From Methylovirgula sp. (GTDB taxonomy: Bacteria; Pseudomonadota; Alphaproteobacteria; Rhizobiales; Beijerinckiaceae): 64,000 bases of DNA. The notes beneath the pieces are model-generated. The model made no database searches and had not been told where the DNA came from. It saw only the letters and a program-made list of their open reading frames with translations. The stretch covers positions 2,540,501-2,604,500 of the forward strand of contig NZ_JBBCGP010000001.1 in assembly GCF_037200945.1 (NCBI RefSeq), read 5' to 3'. The translations under genes were made by a program, and so were the position numbers. The stretch's first letter is position 1. Each line of letters starts with the position of its first letter. This document shows positions 15,980 through 24,736 of this stretch, piece after piece.

Positions 15980-16729
15980 CTAGTAGCGATGCACCGCGAG
16001 CGGACCGGACGCCTGTGTCACAGGCATCATCTCGATTGCGTTGATATTGACGCGCGGCGGGAGCGTCGCGACCCAATAAACTGCTTCTGCGATATCCTCG
16101 GGCGTCAGAGGATCAGCGCCCTCGTAGAGCTTCGTGACGCGATCCGCATCGCCGTGGAAGCGGACTGCCGAGAATTCCGTGCCGCCGACAAGACCGGGCT
16201 GAATATCAGTCACGCGCACGCGCGTGCCGATGAGGTCGGCACGCAGGTTCAGCGAGAATTGATGTACGAAGGCTTTCGTGGCGCCATAGACGTTGCCGCC
16301 GGGATAGGGATAGCGGGCCGCGGTCGAGCCGAGGTTAACGATCAGGCCGCGATCGCGCGCGACGAAGCCGGGGAGGACGGCGCGCGTCACATACATCAGC
16401 CCTTTCACATTAGTGTCGACCATCGCGTCCCATTCATCGAGATCGGCCCTTTGCGCCGGCTCGAGACCGAGTGCGAGCCCGGCATTGTTCACGAGCACGT
16501 CGATCTCGGCGAAGGCGGCGGGGAGTTCGGCGAACGCCCGCTCGACCGCGTGCCGGTCGCGGACGTCGAAGACGAGGGGAAGGATTTTGTCGCGGCCGAG
16601 TTCATCCGCGAGGGCATCGAGACGCTCCTGCCGGCGCCCCGTCACCACGATGCTATGGCCCTCCTTGGCGAAACGCCGCGCTATCGCAGCCCCGAATCCC
16701 GCGCTCGCGCCGGTGACGAAAACGATCAT
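15980..16729 (-). CDS. ydfG: Short-chain dehydrogenase of the YdfG type
   Basis: The 249-residue Rossmann-fold oxidoreductase has the classical SDR motifs. TGASAGFG binds the cofactor near residues 6-13, NNAG follows strand four, Ser-containing LGSTAARYPYPGGNVYGATK carries the Ser, Tyr and Lys catalytic residues, and DIQPGLVGGTEF comes after. An Arg pair after strand two (GRRQERL) indicates NADPH. The C-terminal ending NINAIEMMPVTQ is typical of YdfG, an NADP-dependent 3-hydroxy acid (serine/allo-threonine) dehydrogenase. That specificity is by similarity only. It is a single gene with its own terminator. Confidence 0.88.
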   Translation of the reverse strand: MIVFVTGASAGFGAAIARRFAKEGHSIVVTGRRQERLDALADELGRDKILPLVFDVRDRHAVERAFAELPAAFAEIDVLVNNAGLALGLEPAQRADLDEWDAMVDTNVKGLMYVTRAVLPGFVARDRGLIVNLGSTAARYPYPGGNVYGATKAFVHQFSLNLRADLIGTRVRVTDIQPGLVGGTEFSAVRFHGDADRVTKLYEGADPLTPEDIAEAVYWVATLPPRVNINAIEMMPVTQASGPLAVHRY

Positions 16730-16943
16730 GGTCTATTGCTCTCCGTGGAAATCCCGGCGCTAATTTAAGTGTGATGAGACAGAAAGGGGAGGGGGAGCGA
16801 TCCGCCACTCGCGCGTCGTTTCAACGCGCCAACAAGACTCGCCGCAGTGCCCTGCATTATAATGATCGGCTGCTTTTACAAGCGCCGTGGATCACCACCT
16901 TGGCGTTTCAGTTTACGGGCTTCGCAAGGTTGATGCTTCTGGG

Positions 16944-17315
16944 TCAGAGACGCCAAGAATTAGGATGTCCCTCGACCGCAAAGACGCGCTCAGCCACCCA
17001 CGCTAATTTGCCATCCCCGTGGAAACGCAGCGCCGTCAGTTTGTACATAAAGCCGTCGTTGACGACGACCCTTTGATCCTCGATCGAGGCGATACCGACA
17101 TAGCGGCCGCAGACCTCGCGTTTGGCGATCTTGCCGACCGTGTTTTTGGCAAATTCCTCTTCTTGGTCGCCAGCGACAGCGGCTGCAAAGTCCACGGCAT
17201 ATTCGGCTGATTCACAAAGGTAGCGGTTGACCGCAAAAAGCCGCGTCTCGCTTGGTTGCGCGTCGCTGGCGGGGAGAACCGGCAATGCAAACGCGATAAT
17301 CGCGGCAGCAATCAT
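16944..17315 (-). CDS. Small exported two-cysteine protein, paralogue 1
   Basis: The 123-residue product begins at the ATG at 17315, preceded by GGAGAA. The first 20 or so residues are a signal peptide (MIAAAIIAFALPVLPASDA). The mature part has exactly two cysteines, 35 residues apart, in CESAEYAVDF and KREVCGRY, then a strand-like segment YKLTALRFHGDGK. The same pattern, with identical cysteine spacing, occurs in the gene at 33430-33777 at the other end of the methanol island. It is a small periplasmic protein, perhaps disulfide-linked, of unknown function. It is divergent from mxaF across a 460-base gap. I do not recognise a named family. Confidence 0.7.
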   Translation of the reverse strand: MIAAAIIAFALPVLPASDAQPSETRLFAVNRYLCESAEYAVDFAAAVAGDQEEEFAKNTVGKIAKREVCGRYVGIASIEDQRVVVNDGFMYKLTALRFHGDGKLAWVAERVFAVEGHPNSWRL

Positions 17316-17327
17316 GTTCTTCTCCAA

Positions 17328-17777
17328 TTATCGCAGGAACTAATTCCCGAAGTTGGGAGCATAACTCCCTTTTGTCACTTTAAGCAGAATTCACGCCAGC
17401 TCAAAAGGTTCTTGGAAACCGCACCGGGTTTTCCTCTGCGTGATGCCCCAGGCAACGAATGCCGTTCTTTCCCGCGACCGCGGAGGGAGCGCGCGGACCC
17501 CAGTCTAGATTTATTCCTGACTCGGCCAGAAATAGAGACATCTCTGCGAGGATTACTCTGGTAAACTCAAGACTAATTGTTCTTGATATTCAACATCATA
17601 GCTGGGTATACAACACGGCAATGGATTACCGCGACCGTTCTCGGCGGAAGCGCGAGTAATAAACAATAATATCAACAAAAATTCTCCAACTATACTTTTT
17701 ATCCGTGTCGTTTTCCGGTCGCTGGGGCCGGGCGCGGATATTAAGCACGCAATAGTTGGGAAGGTGAGGAGAAGCTC
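17328..17777. promoter_or_regulatory. Long upstream region of mxaF
   Basis: These 450 bases have no convincing gene and separate mxaF from the divergent small exported protein. A TATACT element at 17691-17696, inside an AT-rich stretch, is a possible -10 box about 80 bases before the mxaF start, but no good -35 is seen. A GAGGAG ribosome site lies just before the mxaF ATG. TCCC/GGGA repeats occur near 17347-17370. The length fits the regulated, highly expressed promoter known for mxaF in other methylotrophs. Confidence 0.4.
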
Positions 17778-19688
17778 ATGCACAATAGCATAGTTAAGCG
17801 TAGGGTATTGACGTCGGTGTCGCTGGTAGCGGCGCTTGCGGCGCTACAGTTTTGCGCGCCGCTGGCGAGCGCCAACGACAAGCTCATCGAGCTTTCGAAG
17901 AGCAACGAAAATTACGTCATGCCGGGTCGCGATTACAACGCCGACAACTATAGCCCGGACACGCAGATCAGCACCGATAACGTCAAGGATCTGCGCGTCG
18001 CCTGGTCGTTCTCGACCGGTGTTCTGAACGGCCACGAAGGCACGCCGCTCGTCGTCAACGGCAAGATGTACATCAACACGCCGTTCCCGAACGCCGTTTT
18101 TGCTCTCGATCTCGACAATCCGGGCAAGATCCTTTGGCAGTATCACCCCAAGCAGAATCCGGCGGCGCGCTCGGTTGCGTGTTGCGACCTCGTGAATCGC
18201 GGCGTCGCTTACTGGCCGGGCGACGACAAGACTCCGTCTCTCATTCTTTCCAACCAGCTTGACGGCAACGTTGTCGCGTTGAACGCGGAGACGGGCGATC
18301 TCTATTGGAAGGTCGAGAATTCCGACATTCACGTCGGTTCCACGCTGACCATCGCGCCATATGTCATCAAGGACGAAGTTCTAGTTGGCTCGTCGGGCGC
18401 CGAGCTCGGCGTGCGCGGCTATGTCACTGCTTACAACGTGCGTGACGGCGCGCAGATATGGCGTGCCTACGAAACCGGTCCGGACGACGAGATGAAGCTC
18501 GGCACGGACTTTAACAGCCACAACCCGCAATACGGCCGGTTCGGCCTGGGTACGTCAAAGACCTGGCAGGAAAACACCTGGAAGATCGGCGGCGGTACCA
18601 ATTGGGGTTGGTACGCTTATGATCCGGGCACCAACCTTGTCTATTACGGCAGCGGCAATCCTTCGCCGTGGAATGCCACGATGCGCCCGGGTGATAACAA
18701 GTGGACGATGACGATCTGGGGTCGCGATGTCGACACCGGCGCGGCAAAGTTCGGTTATCAGAAGACTCCGCATGACGAGTGGGATTATGCCGGCGTCGAC
18801 GTGATGATCCTTAGCGACGAAAAGGATGACAGTGGCAACGTTCACAAGTTGCTCTTCCATCCGGATCGTAATGGTTTCATCTACTCGCTCGATCGCACCA
18901 ATGGTGATCTCTTCACCGTCGGGAAGATCGACGCGACGATGAACGAGTTCAAGGACGTCAACTTCAAGAACGGCCAGCCGATACGCGATCCGGAATATGC
19001 GACCTATATGGACCATCAGGCCCATGACGTGTGCCCTTCGGCGATGGGTTATCATGACCAGGCGCACGATTCCTACGATCCGACGAAACAGCTGTTCTAC
19101 GTCAACGCGAACCATATCTGCATGGATTGGGAACCCTTCATGCTTCCCTATCGTGCCGGTCAGTTCTTCGTCGGCGCGACCCTGCATATGTATCCGGGTC
19201 CGAAGGGCGATCGTCAGGCCGCGCTCGGTCTTGGCCAGGTTAAGGCCTATGACGCGGTCCATAAGTCGTTCAAATGGCAGGTTCAGGAGCGCTTCGCCGC
19301 TTGGGGCGGTTCGCTTTCGACGGCTGGCAATTTGGTGTTCTACGGAACGCTTGATGGCTACATCAAGGCCCGTAATGCCGATACCGGCGAGCTGCTCTGG
19401 AAGTTCAAGCTTCCGTCCGGTGTCATTGGCTATCCGATGACCTATGAGCACAAAGGCGTCCAATACGTCGCCATTTACTATGGCGTCGGCGGATGGCCGG
19501 CGGTCGGCATGGTGTTCGACCTGCAAGATCCGACGGCGGGTCTCGGCGCAGTCGGCGCGTTCAAGAACCTGCAGCATTGGACGCAGCAGGGCGGCGGCGT
19601 GATGGTCTTCTCGCTTAACGGCAAGAGCCCCTACACCGAAGACGTCAATCTTGACGAATACAGCACTGTGAAACAAGGCGGCGACTAA
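17778..19688 (+). CDS. mxaF: Methanol dehydrogenase large subunit, calcium type
   Basis: The 636-residue PQQ enzyme oxidises methanol to formaldehyde in the periplasm and passes electrons to cytochrome cL. A signal peptide ends near residue 32 (ASA-ND). The vicinal disulfide pair is Cys135-Cys136 in SVACCDL. The catalytic Asp336 lies in HDEWDYAGVD. The position two residues later is Ala338, not the extra Asp that marks lanthanide-dependent XoxF enzymes, so this is the calcium MxaF type. Length and tryptophan-docking repeats match the family. A small-subunit gene (mxaI), cytochrome cL (mxaG) and mxaJ follow. The start at 17778 has a strong GAGGAG box. A terminator lies directly after the stop. 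Confidence 0.98.
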   Translation: MHNSIVKRRVLTSVSLVAALAALQFCAPLASANDKLIELSKSNENYVMPGRDYNADNYSPDTQISTDNVKDLRVAWSFSTGVLNGHEGTPLVVNGKMYINTPFPNAVFALDLDNPGKILWQYHPKQNPAARSVACCDLVNRGVAYWPGDDKTPSLILSNQLDGNVVALNAETGDLYWKVENSDIHVGSTLTIAPYVIKDEVLVGSSGAELGVRGYVTAYNVRDGAQIWRAYETGPDDEMKLGTDFNSHNPQYGRFGLGTSKTWQENTWKIGGGTNWGWYAYDPGTNLVYYGSGNPSPWNATMRPGDNKWTMTIWGRDVDTGAAKFGYQKTPHDEWDYAGVDVMILSDEKDDSGNVHKLLFHPDRNGFIYSLDRTNGDLFTVGKIDATMNEFKDVNFKNGQPIRDPEYATYMDHQAHDVCPSAMGYHDQAHDSYDPTKQLFYVNANHICMDWEPFMLPYRAGQFFVGATLHMYPGPKGDRQAALGLGQVKAYDAVHKSFKWQVQERFAAWGGSLSTAGNLVFYGTLDGYIKARNADTGELLWKFKLPSGVIGYPMTYEHKGVQYVAIYYGVGGWPAVGMVFDLQDPTAGLGAVGAFKNLQHWTQQGGGVMVFSLNGKSPYTEDVNLDEYSTVKQGGD

Positions 19689-19698
19689 GCCTTCCTGC

Positions 19699-19742
19699 CT
19701 CCCGTTCCACTTGGCAGCTTCCCGGTGGAGCGGGAGTTTTTT
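19699..19742 (+). terminator. Terminator/attenuator between mxaF and mxaJ
   Basis: A 12-bp stem (19699-19710 pairing with 19725-19736, one G-U pair) with a 14-base loop is followed by six T residues (19737-19742). It lies 10 bases after the mxaF stop inside the operon. It would cut most transcripts after mxaF, explaining higher mxaF than mxaJGI expression, and its stem may also protect the mxaF mRNA 3' end. Confidence 0.8.
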
Positions 19743-19804
19743 AGAAATCGCGGGCTCAACAAGCCGAGTTCGCACAGGCCCTTAGTCCAGCGAAATGGCG
19801 TGTC

Positions 19805-20686
19805 ATGACAGTTTCCTCCCTTGCGTCGCGTGCGAGAAGGCTTTGCCTTCCAGTCCTGAGCGGCGCCGCTTTTTGCCTCTCAAGCGGTCTGGTCTCGGCC
19901 GCGCCCGCGGCGGCGCCGGTAACAACGGGCGGCGATATCCTGCGTGTTTGTGCCGCCAATCAGCCGCCATATTCGATCAAGGGTGGCGGCGGTTTTGAGA
20001 ACAAGATCGCACTTGCGGTCGCCGATGCGATGGGCCGCCAGGTGCAATTCATCTGGTCGAGCCGCCCGGCGATTTATCTCGTGCAGGAATATCTCAACAA
20101 GAATCTCTGCGACGTGATCATCGGGCTCGATACGAGCGATCCGCGTGTGCTCGCTACCAAGCCTTATTATCGTGCGGGCTATGTCTTCGTGACGCGCAAC
20201 GCCGACCATCTCGACCTTCATTCCTGGGGCGACCCGCGTCTCCTGAAGTTCGATCATATCGCTGTTGGCTTCTACACGCCGGGCGAAGAAATGCTGAAAA
20301 AGATCGGCAAATATGACGATGACTTCAATTACGAAAAGTCGCTGGTGAATTTCCGCTCCGCGCGCAACGAATATATCCAGGTCGATCCGGCCCGGATGGT
20401 TGGCGAAGTCGCCAGCGGCAATGCGCAGATCGCCGCGGCGTTTGCGCCCGAGGTTGCGCGCCTCGTCAGGGAATCTTCGGTTCCGCTCACGATGACGCCA
20501 GTTGATGACGACACAGTCAATGCCGACGGCCAGAAAGTGCCGCAGACTTTCGACCAGTCGATGGGCGTTCGCAAGGATGATGCGGCATTGGGCGCGCAAC
20601 TCAACGCGGCCCTCGTGAAAGCAGCTCCCGATATTGATGCCATCCTTAAGGATGAGGGAATCCCGCTGTTGAAGCCCCATTCCTGA
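19805..20686 (+). CDS. mxaJ: MxaJ, periplasmic methanol oxidation protein
   Basis: The 293-residue protein has a signal peptide (to about residue 37, VSAAPA) and a type-3 solute-binding-protein fold with ILRVCAANQPPYSI at the first strand. MxaJ is needed for active methanol dehydrogenase and is thought to help assembly or docking with MxaF/MxaI; it does not serve an ABC transporter. No permease or ATPase gene is present, which supports the mxaJ reading over a transporter subunit. It lies between mxaF and mxaG, the usual order. The start at 19805 gives a typical Arg-containing leader. Confidence 0.93.
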   Translation: MTVSSLASRARRLCLPVLSGAAFCLSSGLVSAAPAAAPVTTGGDILRVCAANQPPYSIKGGGGFENKIALAVADAMGRQVQFIWSSRPAIYLVQEYLNKNLCDVIIGLDTSDPRVLATKPYYRAGYVFVTRNADHLDLHSWGDPRLLKFDHIAVGFYTPGEEMLKKIGKYDDDFNYEKSLVNFRSARNEYIQVDPARMVGEVASGNAQIAAAFAPEVARLVRESSVPLTMTPVDDDTVNADGQKVPQTFDQSMGVRKDDAALGAQLNAALVKAAPDIDAILKDEGIPLLKPHS

Positions 20687-20753
20687 TCAAACCAGGGCGT
20701 CGGATGTCTCGCCGATGCCTAGCTCCCTTCGAAAACAACGGATTCTCTCAGAC

Positions 20754-21401
20754 ATGAATATCAAGAAAATGCTCGCGATTTACGGTGGCCTGGTGATCGG
20801 TATTGGCAGCGCTGCTTATGCGGCCGAGCCGGAGCCGGTGCCGCCGACCTCCCTCGATCTTCGGACGACGGTGGATGGCTCGCCGATCGATCTTAGCACC
20901 TCGCTGCCGACCGAACGCGACACGCCCGGCGTTTTGAAGTTTTTGCAGACGGGGGTCGATCCTTACATCGACGACCCGAGCTGTCTGCGACTTGGGGAGA
21001 GCCTCTTTCTATCGGATTGCTCGGGATGTCACGGTGAAATCGGCGAGGGTAAGATCGGCCCCGGCTTGAACGACGACTACTGGACCTATCCAAAGAACGT
21101 GCATGACCAGGGCGTCTTTGAGACGGTTTACGGCGGCGCGCGCGCGATGATGGGGCCGCACAACGGCGATCTGACGCTCGATCAATTCATGCAGGTGATC
21201 GCCTGGGTACGGCACCTCTATAAGGATCCGGTCAATCAGGCCTTCTGGCTCACTGACGCGCAGAAGAAGAATTACAAGCCCTATACGCTGGCGGAAGGCA
21301 AACGTATCGCGGCTCTTCCGATTTCGACGCCCGGCCAGTGCCAGGCGACGGCAGTGCAAGAAAAGAAAGAACAAGACCAAGAAGACAAAGAATCGCAGTG
21401 A
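20754..21401 (+). CDS. mxaG: Cytochrome cL, electron acceptor of methanol dehydrogenase
   Basis: From the ATG at 20754 the product is 215 residues, with a signal peptide ending in AAYAAEP. The single haem site CSGCH is at residues 89-93, followed by GEIGEGKIGPGLNDDYWTYP, a typical cL context. This specialised class I cytochrome takes electrons from PQQ in methanol dehydrogenase and hands them to a cytochrome cH. The C-terminus is a charged tail rich in Lys, Glu, Gln and Asp. An alternative start at 20715 would add 13 polar residues ahead of the leader and is less likely. Confidence 0.94.
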   Translation: MNIKKMLAIYGGLVIGIGSAAYAAEPEPVPPTSLDLRTTVDGSPIDLSTSLPTERDTPGVLKFLQTGVDPYIDDPSCLRLGESLFLSDCSGCHGEIGEGKIGPGLNDDYWTYPKNVHDQGVFETVYGGARAMMGPHNGDLTLDQFMQVIAWVRHLYKDPVNQAFWLTDAQKKNYKPYTLAEGKRIAALPISTPGQCQATAVQEKKEQDQEDKESQ

Positions 21402-21471
21402 GCCGTTCAGGCCACGCGTTGCTTCAATCGGTTTGTACTCGCGTGAAAGCGAGGAAAGTGGAGGAAAACGC

Positions 21472-21789
21472 ATGAAAACGTATCGGTCGTTTAATCGCTT
21501 TGTGACTCTTCTGGGTGGCGTCGCCGTTTTGTCGCTCGGCACCAGCCTTGGCGCGCTGGCCTATGACGGTCAGCACTGCAAGGAAGCCGGCGTATGCTGG
21601 GAGGCGCAGCCTGGTTACCCGGAGAAGCTTGCTGGCTCGAAGTACGACGTAAAGGGCCTCGAAGAGCCGCATGAAGTTGCCAAGCAGGGCAATTCCGAGC
21701 GCGCCATGGAAGCACGCAATGCCAAGCGCACCGCGTATTTCCACAAGACCGGCAAGTGGGTCTACGACGTCGATCAGATCCCGGAATAA
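21472..21789 (+). CDS. mxaI: Methanol dehydrogenase small subunit
   Basis: The 105-residue precursor has a signal peptide (about 30 residues, to GALAYDG) and a mature chain of about 75 residues. It contains the family features DGQHCKEAGVCWEAQPGYP, with two cysteines, and a Lys-rich helix ending AYFHKTGKWVYDVDQIPE. The beta subunit wraps around MxaF in the alpha2-beta2 enzyme and is absent from XoxF systems, which confirms the calcium-type dehydrogenase. The start at 21472 has a strong GGAGG box 7 bases upstream. Hairpins without a T-run (21790-21807 and 21847-21864) follow and may be mRNA processing or stabilising structures. Confidence 0.96.
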   Translation: MKTYRSFNRFVTLLGGVAVLSLGTSLGALAYDGQHCKEAGVCWEAQPGYPEKLAGSKYDVKGLEEPHEVAKQGNSERAMEARNAKRTAYFHKTGKWVYDVDQIPE

Positions 21790-21919
21790 TCGTCGGGCTA
21801 TCGACGAACTGAGATCGTCCGATCGCATTGGCGTACTTCGCCGCGGCGCAAGCTAATACTTGCGTCGCGAGCGGGGAATATACGCTTCTCCGCATTGTTC
21901 GCGGCAAATTCAAATAGTG

Positions 21920-22966
21920 ATGATTCTCATGACGGCAGCTACGATCCGCAGTGCCGATTCGAATCTTGAGTCCTGGCAGCAGCAGGCGCTGATCTTCGAG
22001 AAGGAAGTCGCGAAGGCGGTCATCGGCCAGGAACGGGTCATCCGTCTCCTGACCGTTGCTGTTTTCGCGCGCGGTCATGTCCTGCTTGAAGGCGATGTCG
22101 GTGTCGGCAAGACAACGCTCTTGCGTGCCGTGGCGCGTGCGATCGGCGGGGCCTACGAGCGCGTCGAAGGCTCGGTCGATCTCATGCCGAGCGACCTCAT
22201 CTATTATACCTATCTGAATGAAGAGGGGCGACCGAAAGTCGATCCCGGGCCGGTGTTGCGGCACGGCGAAAATCTGTCGATCTTCTTTTTCAACGAGATC
22301 AATCGCGCCCGGCCGCAGGTTCATTCGCTCCTCTTGCGTCTCATGGCCGAACGCAGCGCCAACGCGTTCAACCGGGATTATAATTTTCCCTATCTGCAGG
22401 TCTTCGCCGATCGCAACCGTATCGAAAAGGAAGAGACGTTCGATCTGCCCGCAGCGGCGCGCGACCGCTTCTTCATGGAAGTCAGCGTCAGGACGCCGAG
22501 CGATCCGCAAATCCGTCAGGAGCTTATTTTCGACCCGCGCTTCCATGACGTCGATGCGCTGGTCGCGACGGTGAAAGAAGGCGTCATCGATTTCCGGCAA
22601 TTGCCGGCCATCGCTGCGGCTATTCAGAGTGGTGTGCACGCTAGCTCGACGCTCCAGAAATACGTGCTCGACCTCTGGTCGGCGATACAGACGCCGGATT
22701 CTTTTGGGGTCTCATTGCCCGGTGTCGACATGACGCGGCTGATCCGTGGCGGCGGCAGCCCGCGCGGCTTGAGCTACTTGGTTCGCGGTGCCCGCGTCCA
22801 TGCCTGGCTGCACGGCCGCGACGCCGTCGTGCCGGAGGATATCCGCTCGCTCTTCCAGGAAATCATCGCGCATCGCATCTTCCTCGATCCCGTCTATGAA
22901 TTGCGGCAGGAAGGCCTGACACGCGATCTCTGCGCCGCGATTTTTGCGGCGGTGCCGACGCCATGA
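21920..22966 (+). CDS. mxaR: MoxR-type AAA ATPase for methanol dehydrogenase maturation
   Basis: A cytoplasmic AAA+ ATPase of about 348 residues. Walker A is GDVGVGKTT near residue 60; the Walker B region reads IFFFNEINRARPQ, where most MoxR proteins have DE, so an Asn replaces the first acidic residue and the catalytic Glu is kept. MoxR proteins act with DUF58 and VWA proteins, as encoded next, and in methylotrophs MxaRSACKL are needed for calcium insertion and activation. Its stop overlaps the mxaS start. The frame is open further upstream to 21860; 21920 or 21929 fit best because the N-terminus then matches other family members. Confidence 0.93.
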   Translation: MILMTAATIRSADSNLESWQQQALIFEKEVAKAVIGQERVIRLLTVAVFARGHVLLEGDVGVGKTTLLRAVARAIGGAYERVEGSVDLMPSDLIYYTYLNEEGRPKVDPGPVLRHGENLSIFFFNEINRARPQVHSLLLRLMAERSANAFNRDYNFPYLQVFADRNRIEKEETFDLPAAARDRFFMEVSVRTPSDPQIRQELIFDPRFHDVDALVATVKEGVIDFRQLPAIAAAIQSGVHASSTLQKYVLDLWSAIQTPDSFGVSLPGVDMTRLIRGGGSPRGLSYLVRGARVHAWLHGRDAVVPEDIRSLFQEIIAHRIFLDPVYELRQEGLTRDLCAAIFAAVPTP

Positions 22967-23814
22967 CAAGTGCGGCCGCGACGGTTTCCTATCGGCCGCG
23001 CGAGCGTGCCGAAGGGATTGTCATTGGCGCGCACCGTGGCCGCAATGCCGGCGGGCAGGGCGTCTTTCTCGATCAGGTCACCTACCTGCGCCAACCCGAT
23101 CCGCGCCGGATTGATCTGCGGCTCACATTGCGCGATCCGTTTGAGAACATCTATGTCCGCCGCTTCGAGCAAAGGCTCGCGATCGCGCTTTATGCTATTG
23201 TCGATCTGTCGCGATCGATGAGCTTCGAGGGCACGGCGTGGAAGATGGCGCTCGTTGGCGACCTTTGTCTTTCGCTGGCGCACTCGGCGCATGAACTGGG
23301 CGACGCTTTCGGCATCATTGGCTGTGATACCGAGGTGCGCCAGGATTTCTTTATTCCGGCGACACGCAACAGGGGTATCGAGCCCGAGATCGCCCGCCGG
23401 TTCGCGGATTTTGCGCCGGAGCGCCGGAGCGCCGCAGGTCTCCTACGGACGGCGACCTATCTTGCCGGTAAGCGCAAGCTTGTCTTCCTCATCTCCGATT
23501 TCCGTATGCCGCTGGCCGAGATCGAGAAAATTCTGGAATCGCTTTCGCGCCACGACATCGTGCCGATTCTTGTCTCGGATTCCGCCGAAGGAAATGAATT
23601 GCCACCATTCGGTTTGATCGATGTACGCGACCTAGAGAGTGGCGCCAGCAGGGTCGTTTTCATGCGCCCGGCCTTGCGCCAGCGTTGGCGTGCGGAGGCG
23701 GCGGCACGGCGGCAAGCACTCGACGGGCTCTTTCTCCGCTACGGGCGTCCGGCATTCGAGTTGAAGGATAGGTTCGATGCCGATGCGCTGTCGCGCCATC
23801 TCCTCGAAGTATGA
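22963..23814 (+). CDS. mxaS: MxaS, DUF58-family protein
   Basis: The 283-residue protein has DUF58 features: an N-terminal RERAEGIVIGAHRGRNAGGQG segment, followed by a VWA-like domain with YAIVDLSRSMSFEG carrying a DxSxS MIDAS motif, and LVFLISDFRMP. No membrane segment is evident. It probably pairs with the MoxR ATPase in activation of methanol dehydrogenase. The ATG overlaps the mxaR stop by four bases (ATGA), so they are translationally coupled. Confidence 0.9.
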   Translation: MTSAAATVSYRPRERAEGIVIGAHRGRNAGGQGVFLDQVTYLRQPDPRRIDLRLTLRDPFENIYVRRFEQRLAIALYAIVDLSRSMSFEGTAWKMALVGDLCLSLAHSAHELGDAFGIIGCDTEVRQDFFIPATRNRGIEPEIARRFADFAPERRSAAGLLRTATYLAGKRKLVFLISDFRMPLAEIEKILESLSRHDIVPILVSDSAEGNELPPFGLIDVRDLESGASRVVFMRPALRQRWRAEAAARRQALDGLFLRYGRPAFELKDRFDADALSRHLLEV

Positions 23815-23821
23815 GCGCGCC

Positions 23822-24736
23822 ATGCAGAGGGCCTTAACCGCGGTTTTGGTCTTTCTGGGTGCGTCGCTCGCGGCGCAGGCTCAGGTCCAATCTGTTAAGC
23901 TCGTGACGCCGCGTCTGTTCGGCCATTTCGTCGGCGATGTGCTCGAAGACGAGGTCGACGTCCGCGTCGATGACGGAGTCGAACTCGTACCGGCATCGGT
24001 ACCGCAGCCAGGTCCGATCAACCAATGGCTCGAACTTTCGAGCAGTCGCGTCGAAACCGCGAACGATCACGGCGCGATGCTATACCACCTCTATTTCGCC
24101 TATCAGACATTCTACCCGGCGCTCGACGCGCGCCAATTGGACGTGCCAGGCTTCACTCTGTCGTTTAAATCCGGCGATCACATCTATCCGGCGCAGGTAG
24201 CGGCCTGGTCTTTCGGCATTTCGCCATTGCGTGAGATTTTGCCACCCGCCAAGGCCTCTGGCGGTGCATATATGCAGCCGGATGCGCCGCCGCCTTATTA
24301 CAATCTTCAGCGTGAGAGCTATCTCGCCTTTGGGCTTCTCGCGGCAATGCTGATTGCCCTCGCGCTGCTCGCTTATCATCTCGCCTGGTGGCCATTCGGG
24401 GCTCGCGCGCGTCGGCCATTTACCGAGGCGTCGCGGACGATCCGTAAATTGTTTGCCGGCGCTGAGACGGGTTCGGCCTACCGGCAGGCGCTCGTCGTCC
24501 TGCATCGCGCCGTGGATTCGACGGCGGCCCGTGCCGTCTTTTCCGAAGATGTCCCGGTCTTTCTCGCGCAACATCCAGCGTTTGCGCGGCTGGGGGAGCA
24601 GTTCAGCCGTTTCTTTGCAAGTTCACAGAGTGTTTTCTTCAGCGATAAACCGGCTGCCGGCATGGGTGCCTTCAGCGCGGCGGAGCTTCGCCAGTTCAGC
24701 GATCAACTCGCAGCGACGGAAAGGTCCGCATCGTGA
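23822..24736 (+). CDS. mxaA: MxaA, methanol dehydrogenase maturation protein
   Basis: The protein has about 304 residues from the ATG at 23822. A signal peptide (to AAQAQ) leads into a periplasmic domain of about 150 residues, then a membrane segment (LAFGLLAAMLIALALLAYHLAWW) and a C-terminal cytoplasmic domain of about 100 residues. MxaA mutants in other methylotrophs make dehydrogenase lacking calcium, so it is assigned to calcium insertion. Sequence similarity within the family is low; context and topology carry the call. The start 8 bases after the mxaS stop is preferred over an overlapping one at 23777 because it opens directly on the leader. Confidence 0.85.
   Translation: MQRALTAVLVFLGASLAAQAQVQSVKLVTPRLFGHFVGDVLEDEVDVRVDDGVELVPASVPQPGPINQWLELSSSRVETANDHGAMLYHLYFAYQTFYPALDARQLDVPGFTLSFKSGDHIYPAQVAAWSFGISPLREILPPAKASGGAYMQPDAPPPYYNLQRESYLAFGLLAAMLIALALLAYHLAWWPFGARARRPFTEASRTIRKLFAGAETGSAYRQALVVLHRAVDSTAARAVFSEDVPVFLAQHPAFARLGEQFSRFFASSQSVFFSDKPAAGMGAFSAAELRQFSDQLAATERSAS

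Noticed and set aside
17328..17777. Small coding frames upstream of mxaF
   Set aside because: No ribosome sites, no conserved motifs; several run antisense to each other.
17778..19688. XoxF lanthanide-type methanol dehydrogenase
   Set aside because: Ala instead of Asp two residues after the catalytic Asp, and an mxaI gene is present.
19805..20686. ABC transporter binding protein
   Set aside because: No permease or ATPase nearby; position between mxaF and mxaG identifies mxaJ.
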